Part shown: positions 42,651 to 52,400 of the stretch, piece by piece | How positions within the stretch are numbered: position 1 is the stretch's first letter | Layout: every line of letters begins with the position of its first letter | From: Nocardia carnea NBRC 14403 | GTDB lineage: Bacteria > Actinomycetota > Actinomycetes > Mycobacteriales > Mycobacteriaceae | Direction of reading: 5' to 3' | DNA length: 64,000 nt | Assembly (NCBI RefSeq): GCF_000308515.1 | Contig: NZ_BAFV01000015.1 | Coordinates: 1 to 64,000 of the forward strand | Translations under genes and position numbers: made by a program | Notes under the pieces: model-generated | Database searches by the model: none | Told to the model about the DNA's origin: nothing | Seen by the model: the letters and a program-made list of their open reading frames with translations, nothing else

Positions 42651-44333
42651 TCAGCGGCGCTGTGGCTGGCGTGCGGGGGCCGGCCGTGGCCGTTCCGCCG
42701 GCTGGCGGGTGCGGGGTTCGCCGATATAAGTGTGCTCGCGGGGAATCGAGACCAGGTTCAGCGGGATCTGGGTGGTCGCGGTGCGCAGCACCACCCGGCT
42801 GCCGATCGCACCGGGCTGCTGGATCGACAGATCCGGTTTGGTGGCGGGCCAGCCCATCGGGTCGCCGGTGACGTAGATCGTGGTGATACCGGCGTGCGGG
42901 GCGGGCGCCATCACACCGTCGACGACCGTCGCGGTGAATCCGGCGTCCGACTGATGGGTTTCCATCGCCAGCATCAGGCGTTCGGGGTTTCCGATCGTCT
43001 CGATCAGCTGATACCAGGCCTGCGGCCGGTTCGTGCGGACCAGGATCCGCTCGCCGACGGCCAGCGCACGGAAGACCAGCTGCTGGGCCAGGTACAGCTC
43101 ACCGGCGACGTACACCGCGGAGATACCGGCACCGATGATGCGCAGCGCCACACCGTTACCCTCGTCGTCCGAGCCGATCAACTGACCGCAGCCCGACGAC
43201 GGCAGCGCGAGCGCGTCCAGGACCTCGACGGGGTACTCGGCGGTGGGCACCACATCTTCCAGATCGGGGATACCGATCGGCAGATGTGCGAGCAGGCTGT
43301 CGCGATGCCGGCCGTTCACCGACATCATGCCCTTCGATTTCGTTTTCTCCGGCATCTCCCGCAGCGTCGACCGCCAGGCCGCCCCCACATGCACAGTGTC
43401 CGCGGTCGTGCCCGGGCGCAACCGCACCGCCACCGTGGTACCGCGCGACTCCGCGACCCACAACTGCGAGAGGATCTCCGACCCCAGCTGTTTCGGGTCG
43501 ATCGCCGCCCCTATGTTCACGCTGTTGCCGAGTTCGGCGTAACGCCACCGATGGGTGAGATCGCGCGCATCGGCACCGTGAATGACCTGCCGCACGGCCG
43601 ACCGGATCTCCGATGCGGTGAGCAGGCGCGAGGCGCAGCCGGCGTCCTCCAGAGTGCGCACGATGCGCTGGGTTGCGATGGTCACCGACCGTGCGGCTCC
43701 CTCGTCGCCACCGCCCCGCCGGGACGCGGCGCCGGGGCAGTCGACCATATCGAATCCGATCGCCAGCCAGACGGTGCGATGCGCTGTCGCGGGCAGCGGG
43801 CCCAGCAGCGATTCGTAGATGGCGCCCGCCGGTGTGCCGGAGCGGCTGCGGTGACCGTGGCTGATGATGTCGATACCGCTGAGCAGAATATCGTGCTGGG
43901 CGAGGCAGGTCGCCAGTTCGGCCATCGGCAGCAGATGTGACGCGTGGACGGCGGTGCGGTCGATCCGGGTCAGCCCACCGGGGGGAGGCAGTACCTCGAC
44001 GACGGCGACAACCCGGCTCTCGTCCCAGTACAGGCCCAGCGAACGGTCGTCGGGGCCGCGGAAATCATCGCTGTCGCCGATCCGGTATTCCCGTTGCGCG
44101 CGGTAGTTCCACCAGGTGGCGATCCAATCCAGCAGTACCCGGCGGCCGATCGGGATCAACGGGATCAACCCGGTGACCACCGCGACTCCCAGGGCGATCC
44201 ACGGGCTCAGCCCCGCCAGCAGCACGACGGTCGCCGCGCCGAGCGCGAGTACCTGTGCGATGAGCAGGTTCGGCATCGAAATACGCCCGAACAGCAGGTT
44301 GCGCCTGCGTCCCGATGTGGCTGGCACGGCCAT
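42651..44333 (-). CDS. eccE: T7SS membrane component EccE (ESX-4 locus)
   Basis: This encodes 560 residues; GGGGGA precedes ATG 44333. Two membrane helices (about 22-43 and 46-66) are followed by the EccE domain, with HRTVWLAIGFDM and RGGGDEGAARSVTIATQRIV matching the same positions in locus A EccE. M. tuberculosis ESX-4 lacks EccE, whereas M. abscessus ESX-4, which is functional, has one, so this locus looks complete. Divergent from eccB with a 111-bp gap. A Pro/Arg-rich C-terminal tail (ERPRPAPARQPQRR) is present. Confidence 0.85.
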   Translation of the reverse strand: MAVPATSGRRRNLLFGRISMPNLLIAQVLALGAATVVLLAGLSPWIALGVAVVTGLIPLIPIGRRVLLDWIATWWNYRAQREYRIGDSDDFRGPDDRSLGLYWDESRVVAVVEVLPPPGGLTRIDRTAVHASHLLPMAELATCLAQHDILLSGIDIISHGHRSRSGTPAGAIYESLLGPLPATAHRTVWLAIGFDMVDCPGAASRRGGGDEGAARSVTIATQRIVRTLEDAGCASRLLTASEIRSAVRQVIHGADARDLTHRWRYAELGNSVNIGAAIDPKQLGSEILSQLWVAESRGTTVAVRLRPGTTADTVHVGAAWRSTLREMPEKTKSKGMMSVNGRHRDSLLAHLPIGIPDLEDVVPTAEYPVEVLDALALPSSGCGQLIGSDDEGNGVALRIIGAGISAVYVAGELYLAQQLVFRALAVGERILVRTNRPQAWYQLIETIGNPERLMLAMETHQSDAGFTATVVDGVMAPAPHAGITTIYVTGDPMGWPATKPDLSIQQPGAIGSRVVLRTATTQIPLNLVSIPREHTYIGEPRTRQPAERPRPAPARQPQRR

Positions 44334-44444
44334 AAGAGTCCCCCAGGTACCCGGTGTCGGCCGATTATCGGGCGGCCGAGCTGAACTACGTCCCCGGGAA
44401 CTGTACTGTGTTCCGCGAGCACGAGCACAGTTCGGGGGAAGACG

Positions 44445-45911
44445 ATGCCTTCAAAGCCCACAACTCGGTGGCAGATCAGCGGCTACAACTTTCTGGTTCG
44501 CCGGATGGAGCATGCGCTGGTGCGACGCGACGTGCGAATGCTGCACGATCCCATGCGTTCCCAGGTGCGTGCCTATGTGGTGGGCCTGGTCCTGGCCATT
44601 GTGGTGCTGGCGGGATGCGGTGTGCTGGCGCTGCTCCGCCCACAGGACAAGGTCGGCGACAACAAGCTCCTCATCGGTAAGGAATCCGGCGCCGTGTACG
44701 TGGTGCTCAACGATGTGGTGCATCCGGCACTGAACCTGGCCTCGGCCCGGCTGGCCGCCGGTGACGCTCCGAAGGCGGTGATCGTCAAGGAATCGGAGGT
44801 CGGCAAGAAGGCGCGCGGCCCACTGATCGGTATTCCCGGTGCACCCGGCGCGATCCACTTCGACTCCGAAGGCAAAGGCCGGCAGTGGACCATCTGTGAC
44901 GTGCTGAAGAACGACGGCAGCCAGGACCGCACGACTTCGGTGCTCGCGAGCGGTCTGGAACTGGGCGCGAAGGCCTCGGCCGTGGAACCCGGTAAAGCGC
45001 TGCTCGTGCAGGGGGAGAAGCACACCTACCTGGTGTACGACAACAAACGCGCCCGGGTCGATATGAACGATCGTCCGGTCACCGACGCCTTGAACATCAC
45101 CGGTGCCACCCCGCGCCCGGTGAGCGAGGGACTGATCAACGCGATCCCCGAGGTCCTGCCGCTCATCGCCCCGCCGATCGCCGACCCCGGCGGTGTACCC
45201 GATTACGAGATCGGCGATCACCGGATCGGCGAGGTGGTGCAGGTCGGTACCTCGCAGGAGTTCTATGTGGTGCTCGCCGACGGCTTGCAGCAGGTCTCAC
45301 CGCTGACGGCGGACATCATCCGCAATGCCAATCCGCAGACCTCCAGCGATTTCATCATCGATCAGGCCCAGCGCACCCGCGCCGCGGTTTCCTCGGCTCT
45401 GCAGGTCCAGACGTACCCGGCGACGGCACCGAGCATCCTCGAGGCCATGGATCGGCCGGTGAGCTGCCTGTCCTGGAAACCGGTCCCGGAGGCAGGGGAG
45501 AACACCGGCACCCGCGCCGAGCTGCAGCTGATCACCGGAGTGAGCCTGCCGATGAAGGACGACGCCAAACTGGTTCCGCTCGCGCAGGCCGACGGTTCCG
45601 GCCAGAACGTCGACTCCACCTATATCGCCCCGGGCACCGGCGCCTACGTCCAGACCACCGGTATCGAACCGGACAGCAGGCGTAAGGACAGCATCTTCTA
45701 TATCGCCGACACCGGTGTGCGGTTCGGGATAAAGAACGCCGACGCCGGGAAGGCACTCGGTATGCCGGACAAGGCCGAACCCGCACCTTGGCCGATCGTC
45801 GGGCTGCTGGCATCAGGGCCGACCCTGGGCCGAGAAGAGGCGATGGTCGCGCACGACGGTGTCGCACCGGACCCGGAGCCCGCGGATCAGCCGGTCGCTT
45901 CCACGAAATAG
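44445..45911 (+). CDS. eccB: T7SS membrane component EccB (ESX-4)
   Basis: This encodes 488 residues. TTRWQISGYNFLVRRMEHAL, then VRRDVRMLHDPMRSQ, is the EccB signature; the membrane helix spans about 43-64. The outer domain carries YVVLADGLQQVSPLTADIIR, the counterpart of the locus A repeat, and two Cys (WTICDV, VSCLSW) for the disulfide. A GGGGGAAG site precedes the ATG. The upstream GGAAC-N8-GTTCC inverted repeat (44397-44414) may be regulatory. Position next to truA-side genes and the gene order identify this as ESX-4. Confidence 0.9.
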   Translation: MPSKPTTRWQISGYNFLVRRMEHALVRRDVRMLHDPMRSQVRAYVVGLVLAIVVLAGCGVLALLRPQDKVGDNKLLIGKESGAVYVVLNDVVHPALNLASARLAAGDAPKAVIVKESEVGKKARGPLIGIPGAPGAIHFDSEGKGRQWTICDVLKNDGSQDRTTSVLASGLELGAKASAVEPGKALLVQGEKHTYLVYDNKRARVDMNDRPVTDALNITGATPRPVSEGLINAIPEVLPLIAPPIADPGGVPDYEIGDHRIGEVVQVGTSQEFYVVLADGLQQVSPLTADIIRNANPQTSSDFIIDQAQRTRAAVSSALQVQTYPATAPSILEAMDRPVSCLSWKPVPEAGENTGTRAELQLITGVSLPMKDDAKLVPLAQADGSGQNVDSTYIAPGTGAYVQTTGIEPDSRRKDSIFYIADTGVRFGIKNADAGKALGMPDKAEPAPWPIVGLLASGPTLGREEAMVAHDGVAPDPEPADQPVASTK

Positions 45912-45916
45912 TCCGC

Positions 45917-45951
45917 GTTCCGGCTCCCCGCAGGATCCCGGGAGCCGGAAC
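45917..45951. terminator. Terminator after ESX-4 eccB
   Basis: A perfect 12-bp stem (45917-45928 with 45940-45951) with an 11-base loop lies 6 bases after the eccB stop. The remaining gap to 46378 between convergent eccB and mycP holds only short GC-rich repeats and no convincing gene. Confidence 0.6.
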
Positions 45952-46378
45952 CGCATCTACCCGAACCGTTTTCGGTGAGTAGGCCGGTTCGGCCTCCGGC
46001 CGGGCTGCGTGACCGGGCCGCCGATCCGGTCCACGAGTCGGTCGGTTGACGATTCGGCCCGGGTGAGGTGCTGATCGGCCGGTACGCCTGACAATTCCGG
46101 GCCCGGGTCAACCGGCTCCCGAGGCGTCCCTGGCCCGGCTTGCACAGTCTGTTCTGCCTCGTTGACTCACCATGCCGGGGCAGCCGAGCGGGACCGGCCC
46201 GGCACGAATCCGACAACCACCCCCCGGATTCCGGCCCGATGGGTGCGGAACCGGCGGAATCAGGTTGTCACACCGGGCGAGACGAGACGACTTCTACTTA
46301 CCGCCGGCCGCGTCTTCCCGGAAAGCAACCGGCACGGCGGCGGCCCGGCAGTCGTGGCTGTCCGCGCCGGAAGCGACG

Positions 46379-47785
46379 TCAGGCGTCGTCTTCGCCCACT
46401 CCGAACCGTCGCCGCGTGGGGAACGACGCCAGGTAGCCGATGATCAGGCTACCGCCGATGATTCCGCTGCCGATCAGTGCCACATTGCGGGCCGTGTGGT
46501 CCGGCGGGTCGGGTGGCGTGGGTACCGCAAGTTGTTTGCTCACCGGCGGATTCGGATCCTTGGGCCGGAGTTCGTCGGTGACCTCGTTGGTCAGGGCGGC
46601 GACCGGATCGATCGCGCCGTAGCCCACGTACGGATTCCAGCCCTCGGCCGGTGCGTGCGCGGTGGCCTGGATCCGTTTCATCACTTCCACCGCGGAAAGC
46701 TCCGGGAAACGTGAGCGGACCAGTGCGACCACACCGGACACATAGGGCGCGGCGAAGCTTGTTCCGTTGATGCTCTGCTGGCCTTGGGCGCCGACGGTGC
46801 CGTTGATGACCCCGGTACCGACCGAATCCAGTGAGACGATGTTCTCGCCGGGTGCGGCGACACTCAACCATGGTCCGGGAACGGTGAATTCGGAGGGAGC
46901 ACCGTCGGCGTTGATGGAGCCGACCGAAAGCACCAGATCGTCATAGCGGGCCGGGGTGACATTGACGGTTGTTTTGCTCCACGGATCCGCGGCGGGGTCC
47001 AGCGGATCCAGAATGTTGGTGTTGCCCTTGCAGTTGTCGTTGTCGGTGTTACCCGCAGAGGTGACAACTACGGCGTTCTTCGTGTGTACCGCATAGTGCA
47101 GTGCCGCACCCAGCGATCCGTCGGAGATGGGGCTGGAACTGCAGGCGACCTCGGAGATGTTGATAACCGTGGCGCCCATATCCGCGGCGCGGCGGATGGC
47201 CTGCGCCATGGTCGCGACATTGCCGTATCCCTCTTTGGAGAGGTCCTCGGGGGATTTGGTGGCGTTACTGCCAGCCTTCACATATTTATCACTCGTCTGG
47301 CGGATCGCGAGGATGGTCGAGGCCGGGGCCACACCGGAAAAGCCTTGACCCGGAACTTGGCTCGCGGCGATGATGCCGGCCACCAAGGTGCCGTGCGCAT
47401 CGCAGTCCTCGGTGCCGTCACCGCTGTTCGCCACGAAATCCCCGCCCGGGCGTAGGCCCGGCAGTCGCGGATGCCGGGCGACACCGGTATCGATCACCGC
47501 GACGAGCTGACCTTCTCCTTTGGAGAATTGCCACGCGTGCGGGAGATCCAGGGCCGCCTGTGCGGCCGGCACGGTCGGCCCCTCGCCGCCGGCGACCGTG
47601 CTGGTGCAGGGGGCGTTGTTCTTGCGTTCGGTCGGTTCGCTCGGTTTCGCCGGATCGCCGGAGGGCACCTGGCCCGGGTCCACCGCCGGCGGCCGGTCGG
47701 CGTAGGCGATCGGTTGCGCGAACCCCAGCGATGCGCTCACCCCCAGAACCGCGGCCACGGCCGCGGTGCGGATCCCCCGGCTCAC
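46379..47785 (-). CDS. mycP: Mycosin protease (ESX-4)
   Basis: This encodes 468 residues, the same length as the locus A mycosin. The start is GTG 47785, overlapping the eccD stop by 4 bases; the longer open frame upstream lies inside eccD and is not coding. A signal peptide ends near IAYADRPP. The triad is D99 (VIDTG), H131 (AHGTLVAG) and S343 (NGTSFAAPYVSG). A C-terminal membrane helix (VALIGSGIIGGSLIIGYLA) anchors it. Cys60 and Cys128 are placed to form the family's disulfide. Confidence 0.92.
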   Translation of the reverse strand: MSRGIRTAAVAAVLGVSASLGFAQPIAYADRPPAVDPGQVPSGDPAKPSEPTERKNNAPCTSTVAGGEGPTVPAAQAALDLPHAWQFSKGEGQLVAVIDTGVARHPRLPGLRPGGDFVANSGDGTEDCDAHGTLVAGIIAASQVPGQGFSGVAPASTILAIRQTSDKYVKAGSNATKSPEDLSKEGYGNVATMAQAIRRAADMGATVINISEVACSSSPISDGSLGAALHYAVHTKNAVVVTSAGNTDNDNCKGNTNILDPLDPAADPWSKTTVNVTPARYDDLVLSVGSINADGAPSEFTVPGPWLSVAAPGENIVSLDSVGTGVINGTVGAQGQQSINGTSFAAPYVSGVVALVRSRFPELSAVEVMKRIQATAHAPAEGWNPYVGYGAIDPVAALTNEVTDELRPKDPNPPVSKQLAVPTPPDPPDHTARNVALIGSGIIGGSLIIGYLASFPTRRRFGVGEDDA

Positions 47786-49248
47786 AGCCCGCGGACGAGG
47801 GAGTAGAAGTCGGCCACCCAGAACACGAGCGGCAGTACCGCGGCCACGAACCCGTACTCGATCAGTTCGGCCGCGCGCCGCATCGGCGGTGTCGCCGACT
47901 GGTTGGGGACGATGATGCCGAGGACCAGGGCCGCGATCACCATCACCAGCGCGGCCCCGAACGCCGCCATCGGCAGATCGGCCACGAACGCCATGGCTGC
48001 GAGCATGACGAGCAGGATCGCGGCACCGGCGACGATCAGGATGACGGCCTGTTCCGCGCCGGCGTAGGTGCGGCTGCGGAACATGAGAACTGCCGCGCAG
48101 ACGAGCGCGAGCGCGATGCCCTGCCAGTAGAAGCCGCCGTAGTCGGGATCGGTGGCCACCAGGGCGCCGACCACCGTGACCAGTGCGGTCGCGGTGACAA
48201 GCCCGTTCAGATAGGTGCGCGCCCGCGTGGATTTCGCTTGCAGGATGTCGAGGGCGGGCAGAGCGCGATGGTCGTCGGGATCGTCCTCGGTGGGGTCGAT
48301 CGGGGTACCCGGGGCCGGAACCGGCGGCAGCGGTAGTTTCGCCAGCATCATCGAAATACGCGGGGCCAGTGAGAGCGCGCCGAGCCCGACGGCCGCCACC
48401 ACGGCGCCGACCGCCTCGAGTCGCTGCGCGGTGAGCAGGCCGACCAAAGCCGAGGGCACCAGGAAGATCGCGACAGTGCCGGCACCGATGAACACCCCGA
48501 GCCCGACACCGGTCACTCGCCAGGCCAGGATCGCCGTGGCCCCGAACAGCGTGGACCCGAGCAGTAGATGCGCCCAGCCGTAGTGGTCCGGGACGATGAG
48601 CATGCCGCCGGTGAACGCCGGCGGCAGTGCGCAGCTGCCGAGTACCAGTGCGGTTTTCGGATCCCCGTAGACCCGGCTCAGGACCATCGCGGCCGCCACC
48701 AGCAGTACGGTCACGCCCAGTGCGATCGCGCCGGTGATCCAGCCGGGCATCGCATCGGGCGCGGTCAACAGGCCCGTGCAACCCGCCAGCATGGCGAGAA
48801 CGGCCAGTACCGACCCGGTGGTCCGCGCGGTCTTCGGATTCCAGCCGCGGAAATGTTCCGCGTCGGCGACGGCGACGTTGTACATGATGTCGTCGAACAG
48901 GGGAGTGGGCGCAGCGGCCGCAGAGCTCTCCAGCATCAGCAACTCGCCGTCGCGGATACCCTGATCGCCCAGGCTCAGCGAGTTCGACAGCGGCGGCTGA
49001 CCGATCCGCGCCAGCACCCAGTCGGCCGGTTCGTACCGTTCACCCTGATTGTCGAACTCATTGGTGCGGCTGTGCGCGGCGACCATATCGACGACGCTGG
49101 GAATGACCAGGGCCACGGGCACATCTACCGGGATGGCCATATCGACCTGTGTGTGTTTGGCCAGAATGGTGACCCTGGTGAGATCCGGTGCGCGGACTAT
49201 ACCCCGCGAGGAATCTTCCTCCATATGGTCGAGTCGCGCATGCGTCAC
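47782..49248 (-). CDS. eccD: T7SS channel protein EccD (ESX-4)
   Basis: This encodes 488 residues from GTG 49248, with GGGGGAAGC just upstream; ATG 49224 is the alternative. A ubiquitin-like domain (LTRVTILAKHTQVDMAIPVD) is followed by about 11 membrane helices. It forms the central membrane pore-like vestibule as a dimer per protomer. mycP follows in an overlapping arrangement, as in locus A. It is divergent from eccC across a 172-bp gap. Confidence 0.88.
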   Translation of the reverse strand: MTHARLDHMEEDSSRGIVRAPDLTRVTILAKHTQVDMAIPVDVPVALVIPSVVDMVAAHSRTNEFDNQGERYEPADWVLARIGQPPLSNSLSLGDQGIRDGELLMLESSAAAAPTPLFDDIMYNVAVADAEHFRGWNPKTARTTGSVLAVLAMLAGCTGLLTAPDAMPGWITGAIALGVTVLLVAAAMVLSRVYGDPKTALVLGSCALPPAFTGGMLIVPDHYGWAHLLLGSTLFGATAILAWRVTGVGLGVFIGAGTVAIFLVPSALVGLLTAQRLEAVGAVVAAVGLGALSLAPRISMMLAKLPLPPVPAPGTPIDPTEDDPDDHRALPALDILQAKSTRARTYLNGLVTATALVTVVGALVATDPDYGGFYWQGIALALVCAAVLMFRSRTYAGAEQAVILIVAGAAILLVMLAAMAFVADLPMAAFGAALVMVIAALVLGIIVPNQSATPPMRRAAELIEYGFVAAVLPLVFWVADFYSLVRGL

Positions 49249-49352
49249 GCTTCCCCCAAGTTTGTTCGCTACCCTGCCGTTTTCACATTCTCCCAGCAGA
49301 CGGCGCGGGTTGCGTGCCCACGTCGCGGCCAGCAGAATGCAGGTCGAACTGT

Positions 49353-49380
49353 ACGACATGTTCGCGCCTGCCTCTACACT
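49353..49380 (+). promoter_or_regulatory. Putative promoter of ESX-4 eccC operon
   Basis: ACGACA (49353-49358) and TACACT (49375-49380) are spaced 16 bp, about 40 bp before the eccC start at 49421. The -10 is a good match and the -35 partial. Confidence 0.4.
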
Positions 49381-49420
49381 GAGCCCGAACATCGCATTGC
49401 CACAAGGGGGATCTCGCTCG

Positions 49421-52400
49421 ATGACCACGGTTCGGTTTCAGAGGCGTGCGCGCCGGGAGGTTCCACGGACCCCGGGCGGCGAAGTGACACTGCAACCGCC
49501 CCCCGAGATTCCCCGGGTAACCCCCGGAAACCTGCTGATGAAGCTCATGCCGGTGGTGATGATCATCGGCATGGTCGGGATGATGGCGTTGATGTTCACG
49601 CAGGGCGGCGGTATCGCGTCCAACCCGATGTCGCTGATGTTCCCGATGATGATGATGGTCTCGATGATCGGCATGTTCGCCGGTCAGGGCAACGGCAAGG
49701 GTGCCAAGGCGGCCGAGGCCAACGAGGACCGCAAGGATTACCTGCGTTATCTCGATCAGGTCCGCAAAGATGTCGACGTAACCGCCACCGAACAGCGGGC
49801 CGCGGTCGAATGGAGCCACCCCGAACCCGGACTGGTCTGGATGCTCGCGGGCACCTCCCGGATGTGGGAACGCCGCCCCAGCGACAAGGACTTCTGTCAT
49901 GTGCGCATCGGGATCGGTGGCCAGCGTCTGGCCACCCGCCTGGTGGCGCCGGAGACCGGCCCGGTGGAGGAACTCGAACCGATCGCCGCGGTATCACTGC
50001 GGCGTTTCGTCCGGGCCCATTCCACCGTCCCGGATCTACCGACCGCGGTCGCGGTGAAGGGGTTCGCGACGATCGCGCTCGACGGCGACCGCGCCCAGGC
50101 CCGCGATATGGTGCGCGCGATGATGGTCCAGCTGGCCATGTTCCACGGCCCCGACCAGGTGCTCACCGCGGTGGTCTGCGGGCCCGACACCAGCGCGGAA
50201 TGGGAATGGACCAAATGGCTGCCGCATACCCAGCATCCGGATGCCCAGGACGGTATCGGCAGTCAGCGCATGTTCTACGGGTCGATCCGCGAAATGATGG
50301 CCGGTCTGGCACCGATCCTGTCCAACCGCGTCCGCTACTCCCGTAACCAGCCCACCAACTCCGCCATGGTGCACGTGGTGATCCTGGTGGACGGCGGCCT
50401 GCTCGAAGCCGAGGAGGATCAGCTGCGCGAGGCCGGATACGAAGGCGTCACCGTCATCGACCTCTGCGGCTACGCCCCGCGGCTCGCCGTATCCCGCGGC
50501 ATCACCCTGACCATCCGCAACGGCGAATGCCTGGGGCGCGGTGCCACCGGTAACCAGGAACGTTTCGCAATGATCGACCGGCTCAGCCCGGAGCAGGCCC
50601 AGCAGGTGGCCCGCCGGCTGGCCCCCTACCGGGCCGCGACCCAGCGCAGCAGCGATGTCGAGGTCACCGAGGGCGAAACCATCGACACCTGGGCTCAGCT
50701 CATGGGCCTCGGCGACCTCGGTTCCTTCAACCCGGAGAGCGCCTGGCGTCCCCGCTACGGCCGGGAACGCCTGCGGGTGCCGTTCGGTGTCGGCGCCGAC
50801 GGCCTGCCGGTCGTTCTCGATATCAAGGAAGCCGCCGAATCCGGTATGGGCCCGCACGGCTTGTGCATCGGCGCCACCGGTTCCGGTAAATCGGAGTTCC
50901 TGCGCACCCTGGTGCTGAGCCTGCTCGCCACCCATTCACCCGATCAGCTGAACCTGGTCCTGGTCGACTTCAAGGGCGGTGCGACCTTCCTCGGCCTCGA
51001 CCAGGTCCCACATGTCGCGGCCGTTATCACCAACCTCGAAGAAGAGGCCGACCTCGTCGACCGTATGCGCGACGCCCTGGCCGGTGAGATGAACCGCCGG
51101 CAGGAAGTCCTGCGTCAGGCCGGTAACTTCGCCAATGTCTCCGACTACGAGAAAGCCCGTGCCGCCGGCGCCGACCTGGATCCGCTTCCCGCGCTGTTCG
51201 TGGTGCTCGACGAATTCTCCGAACTGCTCACCCAGCACCCGGATTTCGCGGAACTGTTCGTGATGATCGGCCGGCTGGGCCGCTCGCTGCATGTGCACCT
51301 GCTGCTCGCCTCTCAGCGGCTGGAAGAAGGCAAACTCAAAGGTCTCGAATCCCATCTGTCGTACCGGATCGGCCTGAAAACCTTCTCCGCCAACGAATCC
51401 CGCCAGGTGCTGGGCGTTCCCGATGCGTACAACCTGCCCGGCGTCCCCGGCGGCGGTTATCTGAAATCCGATTCGGGCGAGATCCAGCGCTTCCAAGCCT
51501 CCTATGTTTCGGGCCCGTATGTGGGCGGCGGTCCGCAGCGCGATATCTCGGTCGCCACCAGCGCCGGTGAAATCGATATCACCGCGCGGCCGTTCCTGGC
51601 CAAACACGTCGAATTCCGTGCCGCGGACCGTGTTCCACTGGCTCCGGAACCGATCGACGAGCCGGAACCCCTGGTCGAGGACGGCGAACAGATCTCCAAC
51701 CTGGGCATGATCGCCGCCCGGATCCGCGGGCACGGTCGCCCCGCGCACGCGATCTGGTTGCCGCCGCTGGACGCCGCCCCGCCGCTCGACGAACTCAACC
51801 AGCGTTCGATCCTCACCGGCGAATACAACGCCGTCGCGAGCCTGCGCGCACCCATCGGGATCGTCGACCGTCCCTACGACCAGCGGCGTGACCCGCTGGT
51901 CGTGGACCTGTCCGGCGCCCGCGGCAACGTCGCCGTGGTCGGCGGTCCGCAGTCCGGTAAATCGACGATGCTGCGTGCGCTGATCATGTCGATGTCGATG
52001 ACCCACACCGCCGAACAGGTGCAGTTCTACTGCCTGGACTTCGGTGGCGGCACCCTCGCCAGCCTCGAGGGCCTGCCCCATGTCGGTTCGGTCGCGGCCC
52101 GCCTGGACCAGGACAAGGTCCGCCGGACAGTCGCGGAGATGACCACCATCGTGCGCAACCGCGAACTGCGATTCCGTCAGCTCGGTATCGAATCGATGTC
52201 GGAATTCCGCCGCCTGCGGGCCGGCGACCCGGCCGCCAGCCAGGCCGCCGCCGGCGCCCACGAGGACCCCTTCGGCGACGCCTTCCTGGTGATCGACGGT
52301 TACGGCTCCATCCGCCAGGATTTCGAGCCCCTCGAACAGGCCATCATGAACCTCGCCGTCCAGGGCCTCTCCTACGGTGTGCACGTGGTGATCGCCCTGT

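Noticed and set aside
47786..48781. Upstream extension of the ESX-4 mycosin frame (would give 800 residues)
   Set aside because: The extension lies wholly inside eccD on the same strand in another frame and has Arg/Gly-rich shadow composition; GTG 47785 is followed by a normal signal peptide and overlaps the eccD stop.
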